The notes beneath the pieces are model-generated. The model ran no database searches and was not told the DNA's origin. It saw only the letters and a program-made list of their open reading frames with translations. 64,000 nt of DNA from the NCBI GenBank assembly GCA_032173965.1, contig CM063285.1, positions 21,301,660-21,365,659 of the forward strand, read 5' to 3'. This DNA comes from Sitta carolinensis (taxonomy: Eukaryota > Chordata > Aves > Passeriformes > Sittidae). Of the stretch, positions 50,938 through 63,605 are shown one piece after another (within the stretch, counting starts at the first letter, position 1; every line of letters begins with the position of its first letter). The position numbers and the translations under genes are program-made.

Positions 50938-52173
50938 CTAACCCCTTCCTCAGGACCTTCTCCATGTAAATTCCAGATGCATCAGACTCTCAAGTAGATA
51001 GGACAACAGCCTTGATGCAAACATGGAATTGAGAACAAGAACAAAGTACAAGTTTTTGCTTTATGAGTTTGCTTATATTTAGCCATACATGACTGCCAAG
51101 CAGCTTAAATCAAAGCTTCAATCAACAACAAAGACATGACTGGTAAATGCACCTGAAAACCATAACCCAGCACCTGGCAGATGAAAACTTTTCAGGGAAG
51201 ATACAGAAATAGCAGAAAATGATAAAATGCAAAAATCCACATGAAACTAAAGCATTAACTACCTGATGAAGTTATGCATGCAATTATCCAAATGAACAGG
51301 GCATAATAAATCTTTAATGGACTTTGTTCCGCTTATACAAAATTAAAAGTTATTTCTTAATGTTTCTTCCCATTCTTATGTGGTTTATTTACAGAAGAAA
51401 AAGGGTATATTAATGTTGTAAAGTCAAATCCACTTTGATTCAGTCAGAGCTCACTACTGAAAGACAGTAAGAAGACAAAGACAGAAGTTACTTTGTTTTT
51501 TAAAAGCCCAATAAATGTTAAATACCTGAAAGACATAATTTAACCATTAAACACTGCTGTATCAAAGGACAGATAATTAATATTGGATTTAAACTAACTT
51601 TTAAGAACTAAGAGAAAATCAGGTTTCATTGAAATACCAGAAATATACACACCAAAATGTGCTTAAGACTATGCTTGGTCCTACAGAAGTAAGTTCCCTT
51701 TGTCAGAGAAGCAATTTTTACAGAAGTTTTCCTGTCAAATACAAAGTTCTGGACAGTCATAAACCACCTTCTGTTGACAACCCTAACCATAGAAAGCTCT
51801 TGCCTGTGAGCAGTTCAGATACTGCTCCAGTGAGAGGTCAGTCATATAGAACCCACAAGAGCCAGTGGTAACCACTTCTGGGAGGAAAGGCTTATGCTCT
51901 TTTTAGATATTATTGTTCTTTGTAACCAAATCTGTAACGACTCTAGGACAGGACAGGCCACTGCTATTTTATCTTTGTTATCTCTATCTCTTTAATTTTT
52001 CTTGCCTCACTTCAGAGAGTTTTCAGAATCTGTTTTAGGATGAGTAGCCATCATTAGCATTAGTCATTTGCTCTCATATTCTAGTATATGACTGTACAAA
52101 AATAACTGTTGAATTGGTTTCTGGGTGCAAGTGCTTATTTTTAATAACCAGTGTTTGCAAGAAATTTACTCCT
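50938..52173. other. Unassigned AT-rich DNA
   Basis: No feature supported. A plus-strand 80-codon frame at 51629-51871 lies in somewhat GC-richer sequence. It has no recognised domain or splice sites that I trust. Confidence 0.5.
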
Positions 52174-52517
52174 GGTTAGGGTGACCTGACTGCAGACTTC
52201 CAGTACCTGAAGGGAGCCTACAAGAAAAGTGGAGAGGGCATTTTTACGAGTATATGGAATTAGAGGACGGGGGGAATAGCTTCAAACAGAACACAAGTAT
52301 TAGACATTAAGAGGAATTTTTTACTGTGAGGGTGGTGAGGCACTGGAACTGGTTTTCCATGGAAGTTGCAGATGCCCCATCCCTGGAAGTGTTCAAGGCC
52401 AGGTTGGATAGGGCTCTGTGCAACCTGGTCTAATGGAAAATGTCCCTGCCTATGGCAGCTGGGTTGGATCTAGATGATCTTTAAGGTCCTTTCCAGCCCA
52501 AACTATTCTGTGATTAG
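52174..52517 (+). mobile_element. CR1 LINE 3' fragment
   Basis: Plus-strand copy of about 340 bp. TTCCAGTACCTGAAGGGAGCC at the left and GTGAGGCACTGGAACTGG, CCATCCCTGGAAGTGTTCAA and GCCAGGTTGGATAGGGCTCTG in the body are CR1 ORF2-end and 3' motifs. It terminates TTTCCAGCCCAAACTATTCTGTGATT. It is 5'-truncated with no coding capacity. It resembles the right end of the longer copy at 54555-55444. Confidence 0.95.
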
Positions 52518-54179
52518 TGAGAATTATAGCTATATCCACCAATATGATCGAATATAAATATTAATGATATTAATTGAATGCTAGTTGGTTGAAAATTCAG
52601 GGTCACCTCTGGAAACTGAGGCACAGCTATTTTCTCCTAAAAACTAAAGACCTGAATTCTCATTAGTTAGAAGGTAAAATGTGATATTCCATTAGAATTC
52701 TGTTAGGTATTTAGAATATCTACTGAAGTTAAATTTTATGCATTACAATAAAGAAAATTCTGCTAAATATTTTGAAGAAGTCTTTTGTTGTCATCAAGGG
52801 TATATCACCAATGAACTGACAGAAGAGCCAAATATGTAATAAAAACTTCTTACAGATTTCCCAAAGGAGAAGATTTGGAATCCTTTTTAATAAAGATTAA
52901 ACAAGCCCATTAAATAGCTCTTCACCAGTAAACTAACTGAAATATACTATTGCAAGTACCTCTTCTTTGTACTGTCCCCTTCTAGTGGAAATTGTGATCA
53001 TGACTTAGGATCTGACTTACGACGTGACCTCTGCTAGTAGAAAACCACGACAGATGGCCTATTCAGGGTTTCCAGGATAAACGGATTTAAGTTATAAAAT
53101 AATTACTGGCCCACTGGCCTAATGCTGCAGTTACTGGTAACAGCTTAAATAACTAGTCGCTTACATAAGTAAAGATTATGTTAACCTAAAAGCTAATAAT
53201 TATGTGAACAAGCATTTAAATAATATTACTTTGATAATTTTTGACCAAAATTTCCAGAAAACATACAAAAAAGCAGGACTTAGAAGGGAATGCATGGGAA
53301 CAAAAATATGATTCAAATAAGTGAAATAATTCGTTTTTTAAATGGGGTTCTCATTAGACAATAATAATGGTGGAATAATTACTGTAAGCAATTATTGTTC
53401 TGGTTGCTGTCAAAAAATAACTTGAAGAAATTGAGCAGGGAAGAAAAAAGTTGAAGAATATGTGGACCATCTAGTTTTTATGTTTGTAGTTGGGAAATAA
53501 ACAGAAAAGTTATGCTAAATAGATAATAAATCTGAAGAGGTGCAGGAAGATTGGAAGAATATCAGTGCGGCCCTCTAAACTTACATTAGTGGGATTCTTA
53601 AAAGTGTCTTCCAATAGTTTCAAATTAAGCCTGAACATAATTTATTACACTGTCAGACCATAATGGTATACTAATTATTTTCCATAGAGAAAATTGAGGT
53701 TTGCTTCTTTGTGTGATGAAAACAATACAGTACATGTAGTTAAAACCACAATTCACAGAGCTGTCAGCGAGCTAAGATTCACAGACCATGCATGTCACAG
53801 TTATATGTCCATTCCTCACAAACCATTTGTAAAAAATTAAAAGATGTAATATTTGTTGTGTTTGCTAATTAAAGTTTAAAACTAGACACAGAATCCGTTT
53901 CTCTCTTCTTTTTAAAAATAACATGAAGCACTCTGCAAGTATCCACCTTATTGCAAGTCTTTCCAAAGAAACCTCAAAGGAAGATGACACTGGCAAGGAT
54001 ACTGACAAAATATAAAGTTATAAAACTGAAATCTTGAGTGTACAGCAGAAAACAAACGCAAAGCTTAATGGCACAGCATTGCTCCCTGGCTCCCTTCAGT
54101 GACTGGATGAACACAAAGATTTCTAACTCTGCAGAGTCTATGGTGCAGCAGCTCAGGCAGCCGAGTCTCATTCTGAAGG
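52518..54179. other. Unassigned AT-rich DNA
   Basis: No gene or repeat recognised between the two CR1 copies. Confidence 0.55.
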
Positions 54180-54554
54180 TCTGATCTCTACCTCTGACAA
54201 CCCTCCTCTGACTTTGCTACCACTCCTACTACTTTCTACAAGGCTATACTGAACCCTGGTGCTGAAACTGAGGAGAGTATGCAGCACAGCATGGCATGGA
54301 GATGCCCGTGCAGGTGTGCAACATGGCCTGGAACAGCTGCACAACACCCATTCATGCAGTCCCATACAAAGGCCATGTTCCAAAACCTCTTTAGCTGCTG
54401 TACTGAAGAGCAGCTCCATGGCTAAGCCATAACCCTTGCCCTCAGGACAGATTTCAGTTCTTTGTGCCTGCCACAGCTGGGGTATAACAGAGACAAGCCT
54501 TAGCTTTCCCAAGATACCTAACACCATTGATGACTATGCAATTGCAACACATAG
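54180..54554. other. GC-richer block abutting CR1, origin unknown
   Basis: About 375 bp noticeably richer in G+C than the surroundings, ending where recognisable CR1 begins. A 119-codon minus-strand frame (54527 to 54168) covers it. The sequence has no CR1 motifs that I can place in either orientation. It could be an older repeat into which CR1 inserted, a diverged upstream CR1 part, or unique sequence. Confidence 0.4.
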
Positions 54555-55444
54555 TCCAGACATGGACACTGGGACTGAGGGCAACCTCAGGAAGTTTGCC
54601 AACACCACCAAGGTGTGTAGTTCTGTCAACACACTGGAGGGAAGGGATGCCATCCAGAGGGACCTTGCCAGGCTTGAGGTGGACCTGTGTAAACCTCACA
54701 TTCAACAAGGCCAAGTGCAAGGTCCTGCACCTGTGTTGGGACAATCCCAAGCAAACACAGGTGGAGCAGAGAATGGACTGAGAGAAGCCCGAGAAAAAAG
54801 GACTTGGGGATGCTGGTGGATAAAAAGCTCAACATGACCTGGTAAAATGCACTGGCAGCCCAGAAAGCAATCACATCCAGGGCTGCATCCAGATCAGTAT
54901 GGCCATCAGGCCAAGGGAGGGGATTCTGCCCCTCTGCTCTGCCCTTGCAAGAGCCACCTGGAGGGCTGCATGCAGCTCGGGGGCCTCCAACACGGGAAAG
55001 ATGTGCACCTGTTAGAACAAGCTAAGTTAATCACAGGGCTGGACCTCCTCTCCTATGAAGACAGGCTCAGGGAGTTGGGGCTGTTCAGCCTGGAGAAGCC
55101 TCAAAGGAGATCTTGGAGAACCTTCCAGTACCTGACTGGAGCCTGCAGGAGAGCTGGAGAGGGACGTTTTAAAAGAGCATGTACTGATATGTAATGGCCT
55201 TAAGCTGAAGGCGGGTAGATTTAGATTATATATTAGAAAAAAATTCTCTGCTGTGGGGATGGTGAGGCACTGGAACTGGATGTCAGAGAGGTTGCTTGTC
55301 CTATCCCTGGGAGTGTTGAAGGCCAGCTTGGATGAGGCTATGAATAAACCTGGTCCAGAGGAAGATTTCCGGCCTGTGGCAGGGAAGCTGGGAGTAGGTT
55401 AGCTTTAAGGTCCCTTCCAACCCAAAGCATTCTGGGATTCTGTG
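54555..55444 (+). mobile_element. CR1 LINE, longest copy, with broken ORF2 C-terminus
   Basis: About 890 bp of plus-strand CR1, a non-LTR retrotransposon whose ORF2 encodes endonuclease and reverse transcriptase. Only the ORF2 C-terminal part and 3' end remain. Decayed peptides typical of this part are visible in shifting frames: NLRKFANTTKV and EGRDAIQRDLARLE at about 54582-54680, FNKAKCKVLHL in another frame at about 54700-54733, and LSYEDRLRELGLFSLEK at about 55051-55100. At least two frameshifts separate them, so no protein can be made. The copy ends TCCCTTCCAACCCAAAGCATTCTGGGATTCTGTGA. The catalytic RT motifs lie upstream of what is preserved. Confidence 0.95.
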
Positions 55445-57980
55445 ACCTGTACTAAATGCCTTCTCAAGAGTAATCATGTTTTTTGAATCAACAAGATCTG
55501 GAATCAAAGCCTTCCATGGCCCTGATGTATTTCACTGACACAGAACCCATCTTGTGCATAAGTACTTGCCCTGGCCGGCTGATTTTTCAGCACTTTTTTT
55601 CCCCCCCCACAATGCGCTCTTATTCTCCCTGTTTTCTGAAAACGTCTCTCTTTTCATTTACCACTTCTGACTACTTCTGCCTTTGGCACTAATCAATGTA
55701 TACTCTGTGTTTAAATCACTCAAACATATATAATTTTTCCAATTTAAAATAGTTTATTGAGCTGGTACATAGCCTATACCGTCTTTCTTTGAATTAACAG
55801 TGCTTTGAAGTTCAAATTTTATTCATTTAGACATCTAGATGTTTTACACTGAATCCAGACACTTAATTCTCTGTTATATCACTTATTTTCATATATATAT
55901 ATATATATATGTATGTCTCTAATCAGTGTTTTTACATGAATCTTTCTCATTTGAAGTAAACAGGCAAGCAACCTTCCATTCTAGTGCTTGGGTTTTTTTA
56001 TCTTCAGAAAAATAAATAAACTAGAAATATTTTTTTAAAGAGTTAATAAATAAAAATTTCACAAAAAAAATTCTAGCAAGATAGTAGAACCAACACATTT
56101 ATAAAATTAAGTAAGCATTTAAAAAAGTACATCTACAAAATCATACAACTTCAACAAATAATTTTCACTACATTATCACAGGACTTGTTTGCAATTTTGA
56201 AATAGATGCCATGCTACAAGGCTCAACAAGCTAGCTGGAGTTCCCAAAGCAATTCCATTCTCTTCCTCATATGCACAAGTGGATTGAGAACACTTAGCAA
56301 GCACTAGCTCAATGGATAAGATTTTATTTAAGGACCCTTTTTCTATATATAGCTCCACAGAAAACAAGCATGCTCCAGGAAACGCAAAACAATGGAAGAC
56401 AGAGATGAATGCAGAAACACACGTAGGTAGTTGGCCTATATTCAACTTTAACACTTAATTAGAAAGCTAAGCAGAGAAAAACTGACTTTGAAAATAAAAA
56501 CTGTATTTAACCGTAGGCCAGCCACCCACAAAACCAGGGAGCATTTCAAGAAGTTCTTAAGGGAAAAAGAAATGTACTGGTGAAAATTATTATAGACTAT
56601 TGTTGGTACTGAAGTACTCATTTTAAGAGACTGGAAGCACAAAAGGAAGAGCCCAACCTCCCTCTCAGCTTAGGCAATATCTGGGATGTAGCAAATACAG
56701 GTCAGGCCTCTGATAACTGGGCAGAAGCTGGTGGGAAGAAGCAAAAGATAAATAGCAACGTGCAAACAAGATACTCAAACAGTGAGGTCAGACACAGTCA
56801 TGTGTGATGAGAAAGCCAGAAAAATTAAACACGCACTGAGCATGCAATAAAGCAAACAACCTTAGGAATCTTGCAGCCCAACACGCAATTGGTGAAGGAC
56901 AGTCCTATTAATCTCATGTCCACGCGGAAGCTATGTCACATTTGGAAGCATCAGGGTTGACCCTGACCATCAGAGGAGATGCACTGGTCTGTTTACAACA
57001 ACAACCCATTTCTCTGTGCCAACACAGAGCACTATGATAAGGGGAGGTCAGGGTCGGACAGACTGTTCTCAGACACAAAATATATTGATTTCCATGCACA
57101 AGTATTTACTTAAGTCATTACTGATAAACCATGGGACTCCAGTTAGCACAGAGAATTATCAGTTGTTGTTAATAGAAACATTATGCATTTTTCTGCCTTG
57201 TTTCCTGCACTGTAACAAAAATATATATTTTCACAAAAGAGTATATTTCCAGTTGATGTCTAAGATCATAACATCAAGTAAAACTTAGAGTTTCAAATTT
57301 TTGCTTCTCTTTAAAAACAACATTTAAATATAATTTCCATCATAAGACAGAAAGAAATAGATCTTTCTGTTATCATCTATGTAAAATTTCATCCCAAAAA
57401 GTTTTTTTCACAGGAAGTAAAAGCCCACGACTGCAATACAGAATGAAAGTGCCAGCTCAAAATTGCTTTTCAGGAGAACAGAAGCTTTAATATGGAAGGA
57501 TTTCCATACAGTTTTACAGAAAGACCCCTACAGTCCTTAAATTTACAAGCATATCAAAGAAGTCCTGGAACAGAAACAATACTGGGAATTAAAACATGTT
57601 TTGCTTCATGCAAGCTCGGTACAGCTGCGAAGAGGCATGGTATCAAAAGTGTGAACATTATACATACTTTTTTCATTTGCCACTGAAGTGCTCCCATGCT
57701 GGAGTACTAGAATGTACAGTTTTCATATTCAGAGACTGGTAAAACCAAACCAAGACTGCCTGGTAGGTTACAAGCAAGATACTGATACTTATTCCCAGCA
57801 ACTCTGCCTCACTGACTTTTTTTGCCATTTCTCTATTCTTCTAATTTGTGACTGTTTAGCTAAAAACAATAGTTCTTGGAGAGAAATCTATTAAGATCTT
57901 TCAGACATTTCTGAGCATTACTTACAGCATATGCATTTTTTTCACTAAAACCTGTCTAGTAGTTTTTGCACTAATCATAT
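55445..57980. other. Unassigned AT-rich DNA
   Basis: Contains (AT)11 at 55890-55911 and a C8 run near 55601. No gene supported. Frames on both strands are short and unrecognised. Confidence 0.5.
55890..55911. repeat. (AT)11 microsatellite
   Basis: Twenty-two bases of alternating AT followed by GTATG. Simple, self-complementary repeat. Confidence 0.93.
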
Positions 57981-58108
57981 CACAGAATATGCTGAGTTGG
58001 AATGGACCCACAAGGATCACTGAGTCCAACTCCCAGCACTGCACAGTAACATCCCCAAGTCACACCATGTGCCTGAGAGAATTGTCCAAACACTTCTTGA
58101 ACTCTATA
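57981..58108 (-). mobile_element. CR1 LINE 3' fragment
   Basis: Begins CACAGAATATGCTGAG at the left and continues GGATCACTGAGTCCAACTCC, CACTGCACAGTAACATCCCC, AAGTCACACCATG and GAATTGTCCAAACACTTCTTG, parallel to the start of the copy at 7152. It is 5'-truncated after about 130 bp. Confidence 0.92.
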
Positions 58109-61100
58109 TCAAGAAATGCTGAACTACATACATAAGTATGATAAAAACATTGCATAATGAGTCAGCACAGACCTGTTGTTATCACAGATCTAAATTTCAG
58201 ACAGACACAAATCTGAAGACACAATATATCTAAATATTTATGTTGCAAAATCTATTTTTTCAAAAGTTTATTGATATTAAGTTAGCAATAAATTCTGCTT
58301 ACCATTTGTTTTATAATGGGAAATCTCAAGTTAACAGAAGAGTGGTTTCACTTTGAACAGTTGAAATAGTTTTGTCTGACAGTACTGCTTGCTAATAGTG
58401 AGACATAACTATATTCACAATGGACAAAAGTACAAGTAAATTTTAAGTTATTCTGGCCTATTGCATCATAGGGTTTTGATCACTTAGAACTCACACAGAG
58501 ATGAAACCTGGCCTTGACTCTTTGGCTTCATGCAAGAAGTGAAGGTTGCCTAAGCAATTCTTGCTGTCACTACCTTCAGAAAAAACAGCATGAATGGTCT
58601 TCAGAATAATTAAGCTAGACACCTTCAGAATGAGCTAAATGTAAAATGAAACAGATAACCATAAGGTAATAGGAAAGTATGGGCAGAATACTAATAAGGT
58701 AAGTCCTGCTTCGACCCCCCTACATTTCTTGATGGAAAATCAACAGCATAATGAACAAAGAATAGAAATTACTATTTACCTGGACTCTCAAAAGAAGGTC
58801 ATACCTTCCTGAAAAAGATATTTAAGTAAGCAATCATAGGCATTATGCAAAGTTCTGTGTCAGACAAAAATGTGTGTCGGTTGAGCAACAATAGGCCAAA
58901 ACAGGAATACATCAGCAACTTCTGTTGTGAAGATAAGAGGTGTTCAAGGTTTTATACCAGGGTTTTCCTATTCTGAACGTCAAGAATTCTTGCTGGAGGA
59001 AAGTTGCAGAAGCTGACAAAGTAGAGAAAAACACCAAAATTATAGCAGATTATTATACATGCAATATAACTTCACTGATAGGATCTCATGCTGCTTTTCC
59101 TTGCAGTACTTCATACTCAAAGTGGAAAGTAAATACTTCACAGAGAGCAGAAAAAACCTCCATTCCATGAAACCATGTTTACAATACTGTCCAGGTCCTT
59201 CTACAAAAGATAAATTTTGATTTCCTCACAAGTTTTAGTACGGCTTTAATTAACACTCAGAAAACTCCCCTTTACCCACATGTCCCTCACCATACAGGTT
59301 ACAAACTACTTGTGCCTCTGACGCAGTCACAGGGTTGGTGACAGAGACAGACAGGCTCCAAATGCCTACTCTGCGATAGGAACCTATGCAAACATAGGTT
59401 CAAGGCCTGGAAGCAGTTTAGGTGTGAAATGGTTATTAACTAACATCACATACAAGCTGATTTTGGAGAAGCCACAGGAGCACTGCCCTTGTCAGGAGCC
59501 ACAGCCTGCGAAGGCTCGTTAGCAAAGCCACAGCAAGAACACGTGAAGACAGCTGGGGCAACACTGCACCTGAGCAAAATATACCTGAAAATAGAGGCAC
59601 CAGAAGGTTTTGTGAAAGGATGCCCAAGCATTCCTGTATCTGTGTTTTTATTCCAATGAAAAACTGATGGCTTCCTGTCTAAGTTAGCATACATTAGTTT
59701 TAAAACTTCACAGAAATCATTCAGGTGACAGTTCAGAATTAAGCTTCTCTTACTGTCCCGATTCTTGTGAAATACAGGTGCCTACCTATTTCCATTCCTG
59801 TACACCTTTTATAGGAAAAAGCTCCTAATAATTACTTCTTCAGGATTTATGCAATGAGCAACCTTTACTGGGAATGGATGGAATGAGAATTAGGAAGGAA
59901 AATTTCCTCCCTGAAGTATTCTCTCTCTTTGGCTCTTTTATTAGAAAAAAAAATATTGACATTTATTCTTTTATGACTTTTTCATTAATGTTAAGCATTC
60001 ATTTTAAACTTGTGACATCCATAAACTTAATTTGTGATGTCTTTCATAGATATGTGGCTTTGTTTTTCACCTCTGCAACACATGGTATTTTATATTACAA
60101 GGAAGGAGAATAAAACCTGCCTCACAAAAACACTGATATCTTTTCAATCCTACCACAACCAGAGGTTAAAGAAGTGTGATACATAATTCACAGATCTTAA
60201 GAGGGCTGATAGACCTGGTGTTTTATATGCCAAGAGCTTTGCCCTTGCCAATGTACAATGTGTCATTAAAAGAACTGACCCGCGTTGTCAGGAATCCTTC
60301 ATTCACCAGTAAAAATTTAGTTTTGTGGCTTTCAAATCCAGTTAATCCCTAATTCTAGGTGAATAATTTGGCGATAACCCTTAACATTATCTATATTCCT
60401 CAGCTATCTAGTTGCACTAGATTCCTGAATTTTTAACTGGCTTTGTTCTCTCTGAAAAGTTTTGCACAGAATAAGGAACAAATGGGCTTAATTATTTAAG
60501 GATTTCTAAGAGTTTGGAAAAAATAGAAATCTTGTATTTCAAGACTATATTTCACCTAATTAAGCAAAAATAAATTATTTGTTTCAAGAACTGACTCAAT
60601 GAAATCTGTCATTCCCTAAATTTCAAAGACTGCATGAGTAGGGCATTTGACTGATAAACCCATGGAACACAGCTGGTGATTTTACAGCAACTTTTGAAGG
60701 CAATGGAAAGTGTAAACTTCATCACCTTTACAGCATCCTACAATTTATGTCTCACATAGAAGACAAACATCTGTTCTAGAAATTAAAAAAGCAAGAAAGG
60801 AAAAAATCCCCACAGTAAAGTTCACCAAGATATTTCTCAGTTTAGCAGGAGAAATGAAGCCAGTAACAAATCTGAATAGTCTCCAGCATCAATAACTTTG
60901 AAAGACAAGCAATATCCAGTAATTTTTAAGAAAGTTAAAAAAGCCCAAACCAAAACAAAAAAACCCAAACAAACAAACAAACAATCCCACAAAACACTCA
61001 AAGAAACACTAGTTTCCAAGACAATATATCCATGTTTTAATATTTTTTGGTAGTGATCAAATAACACCATGTTATAATCTTCTGAGAGAATCACTTTACC

Positions 61101-61691
61101 ATAAGCAAACTAATATCCCCATATAAATGTACCTTCTCCTGACATTAATTTCAGCTCATTTAAAAAAATATTTTCCATCACTAAATCTTTTTAGGGGAAA
61201 ATGATTACATTCATAATTTTGTGTGAATTGGCATTTCTACAAGTGGTTTAGCCATGAATGGGTCAGCTTGATAGCATCTCATTGGACATACCTTCTTTAT
61301 TTTAAACATCAAAAATAGATAATGCTGATTTTTAAGTTAGTTGGCCTCTCTACTATAATGGCAATTGAGAGCTTACTGCCTCATTTCAATGACATTTAAA
61401 GACTCACAAACTCCAACAAAATAAATAATTGCATTTATGTAATGTACGCTAAAGAATTGGAAGGGAACTTTTATCAGAAGGGGACACTAAACTTCTTGCC
61501 TGATCATACTTCTGAGGAAACAATTTGACATTCTACCTGCTATAACCACAAGACTCAGCAAGTCCAGTTTGCCTGATGCATGGTAAACCTTTCTTTATAA
61601 AAGGACTGGAGGCAAATACAGGGTAGAAGGCATAGCATTCTAAACATTAGAAGAATCATCAGTCTTACGTGTCGTGCTGCTGCTTGACAGT
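58109..61691. other. Unassigned DNA with short hairpin and CAAA tract
   Basis: A 9-bp-stem hairpin (GAACCTATG/CATAGGTTC, loop CAAA) lies at 59380-59401. It is followed by GGTTCAAGGCC, which mimics a tRNA B box, but the rest of a tRNA is missing. A CAAA/CCC simple repeat occupies 60945-60984. A donor-like AATAAG/GTAAGT near 58699 has no acceptor partner. No gene supported. Confidence 0.45.
60945..60984. repeat. A-rich (CAAA)n simple repeat
   Basis: Imperfect CAAA units with CCC interruptions, similar in layout to the block at 4661-4734. Confidence 0.88.
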
Positions 61692-62262
61692 CACAGAATC
61701 ATAGAATTGTTTAGGGTGGAAAACCCTCTGGGATCCTAAAGTCCAACCATTAACTCAGCACTGTCAAGTGCACCCCTAAATCACATCCCCAAGCACCACA
61801 TCTACATGTCATCCTTTAAACACCTCCAGGGATGGTGACTCAACCCCTTTGTTAAGCAGCCTGTTCCAGTGCTTGATTAGCCTCACAGGAAAGTTTTTCC
61901 TAATATCCAATCTAAACCTCCCCTGGAGCACCTTGAGGCAATTTCCACTGGTCTGTCATGTGTTACCTGGGAGAAGACACTGACCCCCACCTCATTATAA
62001 CTTCTTTCCAGGCTCTCCCCTGAACCTTCTTTTCTCCAGATTAAACAATCCCAGCTCCCTCAGTTACTCCTCCTAAAATCTGTGCTCTAGACCCTTCCCC
62101 AGTTCCACTGCCCTTCTCTGGACATGCTCCAGCAGCTCGATGTCTTTTCTGTAGTGAGGGGCCCAGAACTGAACACAGCATTTGAGGTGCAGCCTCACCA
62201 GTGCCAAGTACAGGAGGATGATCACTGCCCTGGTCCTGCTGGCCCACACTATTGCTGATACA
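61692..62262 (-). mobile_element. CR1 LINE 3' fragment, well preserved
   Basis: About 570 bp of CR1 in reverse orientation. CACAGAATCATAGAATTG at the left is the 3' tail. Then come TCCAACCATTAACTCAGCAC, AAGCACCACATCTACATG, CTCCAGGGATGGTGACTCAA, CCTAATATCCAATCTAAACC, CTCTGGACATGCTCCAGCAG and GAGGGGCCCAGAACTGAACAC, all standard CR1 blocks in order. The minus-strand frame at 62073-62345 reads part of decayed ORF2 ([20 protein letters not shown]). 5'-truncated with no intact ORF. This is the cleanest CR1 copy in the window. Confidence 0.97.
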
Positions 62263-63577
62263 AAGTCTCTGAAACACGAAAAATCAGAAATCAACAAACG
62301 ACCTAAAATATAACACCTCTTGTGGGATAATTCAGACAGTATCATAACAAAATTATTAGCTAAAGCTGCAATTCAAAAAGCATTTAATTGTAAATGTCTC
62401 TCTTTTTTAAGGTAGTGGGTTTTTTGAAACATGTAGCTTTCGAGCTGATACTCAGTACCTACCCATCATTCTCTTGATATCCTTTAACTCAAGTTTTAAA
62501 CCCCTAAAGAAACAAAATACAGTTTCTTGAGGTACATTTTTTAATAATTTCAAAACCAGTGGAGGGAGGGGTGAGGTTCTGCAGGAAATCACATCTTTGG
62601 TGACAACAAATTTAGATTAGAAATGAAGAACAAGTTGAAAACTGGCCTGGAAAATAAATTGCCAACAGGCCCATCTGTTAAAGAATGAGGAATGGTCAGG
62701 AACAGTATATATGATCAGTCCTATTTCTCCCTTTTGCCTAAGTCCTTCCTTACAGTCGTGACTATGTCCACATATGTATTAGGAGGGAACAAACCAAGTC
62801 TTCTGGGTCGGCAGGGCACAATGACAAAGGAAAAAAAGATGTAACATTTCTGTTGGTGCATAGTGACCGATAACAGTTTGAAGTAAGAAAAAAAATAACC
62901 AGGACTAGAGACCCCTGTTTCCCAGGCACATTTAACAATAGTACAGTCACTTCTGTAAGGCAAGTTTTCATAAATACTAGAATTATAAATGCACTTTAGC
63001 ACTTGAGGGATTTACAAAGGGATAAAATGTTATGAAACATTTTGTAAGGAATGGAGTAATATTAAACTGAGGAGGGAAGTTACAAAACTTGTTGAAAAAT
63101 GTAGAGGTGTGTGCTTTTTCATTTAGTGTTCAATTTAGTGGATGCCTTCCATGGTATTCCTCTATTGCTCTCTAGATAGGATTTATTTCATATTTTCTCA
63201 GCAGTAGATGAAGATTGCTGAAATAGGATCTCTAACATACTCACAACTTTCAATCTGGTTTCAAATTTGACATGCTGACAGCCGCAAGCCAATCCCATCG
63301 TGAAAGTGACTTTTTAAAAACCTCATACTTCTCCCCTTGAGATAGTTCACTACTGAAAGCATTCAGATGGCAAGTTGCTAGTTATGTATCACAAAAAAAA
63401 AAAAAAGTACAAATTTCAGTTATACTGCAATTTTTTTCTGATTGGAGGAAATAAAAATGGTGCTGCAAGTTCAGCACTACATTTTCAGTGTTTGCTATGA
63501 AATGTTGAATATTACATACGTTTTCCAAATGCAGATGTTGACAAATCAGCCTAGGCTTTGAAAAGAAATGCCTATCA
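62263..63577. other. Unassigned AT-rich DNA
   Basis: Includes an A14 run at 63393-63406. The two overlapping minus-strand frames at 62721-63002 are not recognised. Confidence 0.5.
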
Positions 63578-63605
63578 TTTCATGTCTTTTCCAAAAGACA
63601 TGAAA
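63578..63605. repeat. 28-bp hairpin, 13-bp perfect stem
   Basis: TTTCATGTCTTTT (63578-63590) and AAAAGACATGAAA (63593-63605) are exact reverse complements around CC. The two-base loop makes this a near-palindrome rather than an RNA precursor. Function unknown. Confidence 0.9.

Noticed and set aside
59380..59415. Hairpin followed by GGTTCAAGGCC, suggesting a tRNA gene
   Set aside because: The B-box-like motif is not in a pairing T arm, and no A box or acceptor stem can be built around it.
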